From Dawidia soli (lineage in GTDB: Bacteria; Bacteroidota; Bacteroidia; Cytophagales; Cyclobacteriaceae): 64,000 nt of DNA. A model generated the notes under the pieces. That model saw only the letters and a program-made list of their open reading frames with translations. It ran no database searches and was not told where the DNA came from. Location: NCBI RefSeq assembly GCF_018598185.1, contig NZ_JAHESC010000025.1:1-64000 (forward strand), given 5' to 3'. Made by a program: the position numbers and the translations under genes. Positions within the stretch are counted from its first letter, which is position 1. Every line of letters starts with the position of its first letter. Of this stretch, positions 58,631 to 64,000 are shown piece after piece.

Positions 58631-61282
58631 TCACTCAACAACTTTCAACAGCCGCTTCAGCACCTGCACGATCACAACCGGCATAATACTGGCCACCGCC
58701 ACAACCACCAGCCCTTGCGGGTGTATCGACACCAGCGCCAACACCGAGCGCAGCGGCGGCACCAGGTAGGTCACCACCGTGACCGCCACGCAGAATGCCA
58801 GCGCATACCATACATACCGGTTGCGCGTCACCGGGTTCTGAAAGAACGACACCTCGCGGGTGGGCATATTGAACACATTCCACAGCTGCGCCAGGATCAG
58901 GGTATAAAACGTGATATTGTTGACCACGCCCTCTTCGTGTCCCATGTAGAACACAGCATACAGCTCCGCGCCGATCACGCCTGCCGTCAGGCTTAACGCA
59001 TAGGTGACAACCGACACCCAGTTGGACTTCGACACCAGCGGGTCGGACGACTTGCGCGGCCGCCGTTTCATAACCCCCTCTTCCCCTTCGCTCATACCGA
59101 TGGCCAGCGCCGGAAAAACATCCGTGATCATATTGAGGAAAAGGATCTGCAAGGGCTGTAACGGCAACGGCAGGTTGGCAAAAGACGCCGTCGCCACGAT
59201 CATGATCTCGCTCATGTTACACGACAAGAGATAGATGATGAACGTACGGATGTTTTCAAAGATCACCCGGCCATACTGTACGGCCGTGACGATCGACGGA
59301 AAGGCATCGTCGCGCAGGATCAGGTCGGCCGCTTCCTTTGCTGCTTCCGTGCCGCGTATCCCCATCGCAATGCCGATATCGGCCTTCTTCAACGCGGGAG
59401 CGTCGTTCACACCGTCGCCGGTCATGCCGACCACGACCTGGCGATCCTGGTATAACGATACCAGCCGCAGCTTTTGCGCAGGGTCTACACGCGAGAAGAC
59501 CACTGCGTCTACGATCTTCTGCTGCAGGTCCGCGGACAGGTCGCCCTCCGGTATATCTTTTCCCTCTACCGTCACCACGTTGTCACCCTCCGCCAGGCCC
59601 ACCTGCCGGGCAATGGCGTTGGCCGTACCCGGGTGGTCGCCCGTTACCATCGCCACCTTGATGCCCGCGGTATGACACGCTGCCAGCGCATCTTTTACGT
59701 CCGCGCGCGGCGGATCGATAAAGCCCGCCAGACCGAGAAACACCAGCCCCTCGGGCACCTCGTCATCGGCGGGTACCCGGTCCGTGCGGCGGTATGCAAA
59801 CCCCAGCATACGCAACCCTTGCCCGGCCAGGTCGTCGGCTTTCTTTTTCCATCCCTCCTTGTCGTTCAATCGGGCCTCGTTCCCCTGTCGTAATTCAGCC
59901 TCGCATTTTTCCAGCACCGCTTCCGGCGCACCCTTCACATACGTATAATGTTCGTTATCGAATGTATGCGTAGACGCCATCATTTTGATATCGGCATCAA
60001 AGGGCAGCTCTGCCACACGCGGTTGCTCCCCGCGCAGCTTGTCCACATTCTCGCCAAGCTCCGTGGCCATGCGCAGCAACGCGACCTCCACGGGGTCGCC
60101 TACGGCCTTCTCGTCGTTCCCTTCCGCCGGCAGCGCGCTGTTGTTGCACAGCACGGCCGCATACAGGAACAGCTTATATGCAGGATCATCTTTCAGACCG
60201 TCACGGTTCTGCTGCTCTCCCTTTACCGTCTCGGTACGATCGCCCAGCGCCACCACCTGCACATGCATCTCGTTCTCCGTCAATGTGCCGGTCTTATCGG
60301 TCAGGATCACTTCTGTTTCTCCCAGGGTCTGGACGGCCTCGAGCGTCTTCACGACCACCTGCTTCTCCGCCAGCCGCAGCATGCCACGGGCCAGCGCCAT
60401 GGTCGAAATGACCGGTAGCCCCTCCGGGATCGACGCGATGGCCAGCGCAATGGCGGTCTCGATCATCACCAGCCAGTCCTCGCCGCGCAGCACGCCGGCG
60501 CCAAAGATCAGTACCGACAGGATGAGCGTAAGCCAGATAAGCCGCTGGCTGAGCGACCGCAGCTTTTTATTCAGCGGCGTGGCCTCCTTGTCGGCCTCTT
60601 CGGTCATCCGGGCGATCTTACCGAGCTCGGTAGCATCGCCGGTGGCCACCACTACGGCCTTGCCGTTGCCGCGCCCCACGACGGTGCCTTTGAAGATCGA
60701 GTTCAGGCGGTCCGCCGTGCGCGTGTCGGCACCCAGCGGCTCCGTATTTTTTTCGACGTCCACCGACTCGCCCGTGAGCGCGGCCTCCTTCACGGCCAGG
60801 CTGTTTTCAGCAATGATGCGCGCGTCGGCCGTCACGACGTCGCCGGCCTCGACAAAGAGAATGTCGCCCGGCACCAGCTCGGAGGAATCGATCTCGATCT
60901 TCCTTCCCTGACGCTGCACCTGGGCCTTCGTACGCGCCATGCTGCTGAGCTTTTCCATGGATCGCACCGCCTGGCGTTCCATAAAAAATCCGATCAGCGT
61001 ATTGATCACCACCACGATCATGACGGCAATGCCCTCCAGCAGGTGGCTGAACGCAAAGGCTATCGCGGCGGCAGCGATCAGGATCCACACGATGGGGTTG
61101 GCAAACTGGCTGATCAGCATGCTCCAGATGCTCGTCTTTTTTTTCTCTTCCAGGGTGTTTTTGCCGTACTGCTCCAGCCGGCGACGGACTTCGTCGGTCG
61201 AAAGTCCTTGTGACGCATCGCTCTTCAGGGCCTGGAGCACCTCCTCGGCAGATCGTGCAAAATACTCGCGCTGTAATTCCAT
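58631..61282 (-). CDS. P2A-type cation-transporting ATPase (probable Ca2+ pump)
   Basis: The product is 883 residues from ATG 61282 (MELQREYFARSAEEVLQAL); a GTG three codons earlier is in frame. It has the N-terminal cation ATPase domain (LSTDEVRRRLEQYGKNTLEEKK), the TGES actuator motif, the M4 motif IASIPEGLP, the phosphorylation site DKTGTLT, the hinge MTGDGVNDAPALKKADIGIAMG, and the M6 motif NMITDVFPALAIG. The N in M5 (SCNMSE) and N/D in M6 fit the Ca2+-binding P2A type. It is convergent with the CARDB gene, one base apart. Confidence 0.93.
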   Translation of the reverse strand: MELQREYFARSAEEVLQALKSDASQGLSTDEVRRRLEQYGKNTLEEKKKTSIWSMLISQFANPIVWILIAAAAIAFAFSHLLEGIAVMIVVVINTLIGFFMERQAVRSMEKLSSMARTKAQVQRQGRKIEIDSSELVPGDILFVEAGDVVTADARIIAENSLAVKEAALTGESVDVEKNTEPLGADTRTADRLNSIFKGTVVGRGNGKAVVVATGDATELGKIARMTEEADKEATPLNKKLRSLSQRLIWLTLILSVLIFGAGVLRGEDWLVMIETAIALAIASIPEGLPVISTMALARGMLRLAEKQVVVKTLEAVQTLGETEVILTDKTGTLTENEMHVQVVALGDRTETVKGEQQNRDGLKDDPAYKLFLYAAVLCNNSALPAEGNDEKAVGDPVEVALLRMATELGENVDKLRGEQPRVAELPFDADIKMMASTHTFDNEHYTYVKGAPEAVLEKCEAELRQGNEARLNDKEGWKKKADDLAGQGLRMLGFAYRRTDRVPADDEVPEGLVFLGLAGFIDPPRADVKDALAACHTAGIKVAMVTGDHPGTANAIARQVGLAEGDNVVTVEGKDIPEGDLSADLQQKIVDAVVFSRVDPAQKLRLVSLYQDRQVVVGMTGDGVNDAPALKKADIGIAMGIRGTEAAKEAADLILRDDAFPSIVTAVQYGRVIFENIRTFIIYLLSCNMSEIMIVATASFANLPLPLQPLQILFLNMITDVFPALAIGMSEGEEGVMKRRPRKSSDPLVSKSNWVSVVTYALSLTAGVIGAELYAVFYMGHEEGVVNNITFYTLILAQLWNVFNMPTREVSFFQNPVTRNRYVWYALAFCVAVTVVTYLVPPLRSVLALVSIHPQGLVVVAVASIMPVVIVQVLKRLLKVVE

Positions 61283-61395
61283 AACCCACACAAGTTATAA
61301 ATAACCAGGCCACTACTGTCCGTAAATTACGCCGGCGTTCTGCCAGGCATTTGAAAATTCCCCTCCCCCTCCCCATATTCGCACACGAATTACGC

Positions 61396-63115
61396 ATGAC
61401 CCGCTTCCAACCGATCTACGACATTGCCGAGCTGTGCGCACGCAAAGGGGTCACCCAGGCTGTGCTCTGCCCAGGCTCCCGTTGCGCCCCCCTCACCCTG
61501 GCCTTTGCCCGCCATCCCGGTATCGCCACCCGCACCTTTGGCGACGAACGCAGCGCGGGCTTTGTCGCCCTGGGCATCGCCCAACAGAAAAAGGCCCCCG
61601 CGATCCTTGTTTGTACTTCAGGATCAGCGGCTTATAACTTTTCCCCGGCTGTGGCCGAAGCCTGGTTCAGCGAAACTCCCTTAGTGATCTTCACCGCCGA
61701 CCGACCAGCCGAATGGATCGGGCAGCAAGACGGCCAGACCATCTACCAGCCGGGTATCTTCGGCCGCCACGTCAAGCAATCGTTCCAGCTCCCGGCCGAT
61801 TACAGCCACCCCGACAGCGTCTGGGCCATCAACCGCATTGTAAACGAGGCCATCAACCTCTCCTTCCAGGAGCCCAAGGGGCCTGTGCACATCAATGCGC
61901 CCTTCCGCGAGCCGCTGTATCCCGCCGCCGGCGAAATCATCGGGTTCAGCCCCGAGGTACGCGTCATGGACGAATTCTCCTCCACGTTCGCGCTCACCGA
62001 AGAGCAGAAGAAAGCGATCGCAGGCGAGTGGAAGCAATATCATAACATCCTCATCGTCGCCGGCCAGCAAGAGCACGACCGCCTGTTGACCGACACCCTG
62101 CGGAATTTCTTCCTGCAGCACAACGTGCCCATCGTGGGCGACATCACCTCCAACCTGCACGGGCTGGAAAAGCTGGTGCGGCACGCCGATACCTTTCTGG
62201 GTCATGCCACCGAAGATGTACGAAAGACGCTGCAGCCCGACCTGCTCATCACCCTGGGTAAGTCGGTATTGTCCAAACAGCTGAAGCTATACCTGCGCAA
62301 GCACGCCCCCAAGGCACACTGGCACCTGCAGCCGTCGGGCACGGCCGCCGATTCCTTCCAGAGCATCACGCGGGTATTTAACACCAACCCTGTCGACTTC
62401 TTTTTATACCTCAGCGCCCTGCCGCAAGGCGAAACCTTCGAGACACAGAAACAAAACAACTATAACAAGTTTTGGGAAGTAGAAGAGCGTCGCGCCCTGC
62501 GCACGCTGGAAGACTTCTTTCCGCAGCCCGAGTTTGGCGAGCTGGAGCTGGTGCGCGAAGTATTGCAAACCTTGCCCGAGGGCAGCAACCTGCACCTGGC
62601 CAATAGCATGAGCGTGCGGTATGCCAACTTCATCGGCCTGACGGCAAAACAAAAAGGCATTCAGGTATATGCCAACCGCGGCACGAGCGGCATCGATGGT
62701 TGCACCAGCACCGCCGTGGGCCACGCGCTTTCCATCGACCGGCCCAACGTGCTGATCACAGGCGACATGGCGTTCTTCTACGACCGCAATGCATTCTGGC
62801 ATAATTACCCGCTGCCCAACCTGCGCGTGGTCCTGCTCAACAACCACGGCGGTGTGATCTTCAAAATGATCGACGGCCCCGGCGACCTGCCCGAAACCGC
62901 CGAGTACTTTGTCACCCGGCAGAAGCTCAATGCCCGCAAGCTGTGCGAAGAGTATGGCATCAGCTACCTCGCCCTCGACAGCAAACGCAAGCTGCGCAAC
63001 CTGCTGAAAGACTTCCTGGAGTTCGACGGGCAAACCAAGATCCTGGAACTGGAAACCGACACCTCGGTCAATAAGAATCTATACGAACATCTGAAACATC
63101 AACTAAAAAAGAGCT

Positions 63116-63126
<11 letters not shown>
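61396..63126 (+). CDS. menD: SEPHCHC synthase (2-succinyl-5-enolpyruvyl-6-hydroxy-3-cyclohexene-1-carboxylate synthase)
   Basis: The product is 576 residues from ATG 61396 ([19 protein letters not shown]); a TTG 45 bases upstream is less likely. It is a ThDP-dependent enzyme: N-terminal [16 protein letters not shown], the glutamate-bearing [13 protein letters not shown], and [19 protein letters not shown]. The C-terminal ThDP/Mg site is [19 protein letters not shown] then [17 protein letters not shown] and LNNHGGVIF. It joins isochorismate and 2-oxoglutarate in menaquinone synthesis. It overlaps menB by 11 bases. Confidence 0.96.
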
Positions 63127-63940
<814 letters not shown>

Positions 63941-63950
63941 CAGTGTTGGG

Positions 63951-63982
63951 TAAGTTGTTCATCTTTAAGGGTGAACAACTTA
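63951..63982 (+). promoter_or_regulatory. Perfect 11-bp inverted repeat between menB and the next gene
   Basis: TAAGTTGTTCA (63951-63961) and TGAACAACTTA (63972-63982) are exact reverse complements around a 10-base loop. No T-run follows, so it is not a standard intrinsic terminator. It ends 4 bases before a possible ATG at 63987. It could be an operator, or an RNA hairpin that affects translation or processing between men genes. Confidence 0.55.
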
Positions 63983-63986
63983 TCCC

Positions 63987-64000
63987 ATGAAACTCGAGAA
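63987..64000 (+). CDS. Possible start of the next men-cluster gene (cut by window edge)
   Basis: ATG AAA CTC GAG AA (Met-Lys-Leu-Glu) begins at 63987, right after the inverted repeat and 46 bases after the menB stop. Only four codons are visible, so no product can be assigned; menA, menC or menE would be expected by context. Confidence 0.3.

Overview
The window is chromosomal DNA from a member of the Bacteroidota, most probably of the order Cytophagales. Evidence for this: two secreted proteins end in type IX secretion (T9SS) sorting domains; an exosortase of the XrtF kind sits with its usual partner; there is a 'putative porin' and a long-form Nif3 protein; and several promoter-like sites match the Bacteroidota -7 element TAnnTTTG. 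There is no rRNA, tRNA, CRISPR array, insertion sequence or phage gene that I can see. Coding density is very high, and no stretch over 300 bases lacks a gene.

Layout. (1) 1-2562: the end of a LolD-like ABC ATPase, sucC and an outer-membrane barrel protein, closed by a terminator and a triple-palindrome repeat. (2) 2747-43337: 35 consecutive genes on the minus strand, often overlapping by 1-4 bases. They form one exopolysaccharide/glycan locus that reads from wza and wzc (right) to a PglF/CapD dehydratase (left). (3) 43496-53815: housekeeping and envelope genes (MacB-like permease, a conserved orphan once labelled asparagine synthetase B, miaE, putative porin, lpxK, Nif3, a degenerate zinc-ribbon coiled coil, a TPR protein, a histidine phosphatase). 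(4) 53931-63940: a menaquinone cluster (hotdog thioesterase, menF, menD, menB) interrupted by a T9SS surface protein and a Ca2+-type P-ATPase.

How the glycan locus seems to work. PglF-, PglE-, PglD- and PglC-like proteins should make UDP-di-N-acetylbacillosamine (or a relative) and load it on undecaprenyl phosphate. The NeuC/NeuB/NeuA trio can make a CMP-nonulosonic acid, possibly legionaminic acid from the same intermediate. A second cassette (HMGL-like aldolase, cytidylyltransferase, HAD phosphatase) looks like a route to another CMP-activated acidic sugar. Candidate users of CMP-sugars are a GT29-like sialyltransferase carrying recognisable sialyl motifs and two GT-B proteins with HP motifs. 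Six GT4 or GT2 transferases, a pyruvyltransferase, a GNAT protein, two MBOAT+SGNH O-acylation modules and a deacetylase would build and decorate the chain. A PglK-like ABC flippase, a Wzy-like protein, Wzc and Wza would move, polymerise and export it.

The most unusual part is the exosortase sub-cluster inside this operon: XrtF, its associated membrane protein, and a 64-residue protein made of little more than a signal peptide and an exosortase-type C-terminal sorting signal. A T9SS-targeted protein of about 1370 residues lies next to it. I infer a glycan-linked surface-attachment system. Functions are assigned from motifs and remembered families; no database search was run.
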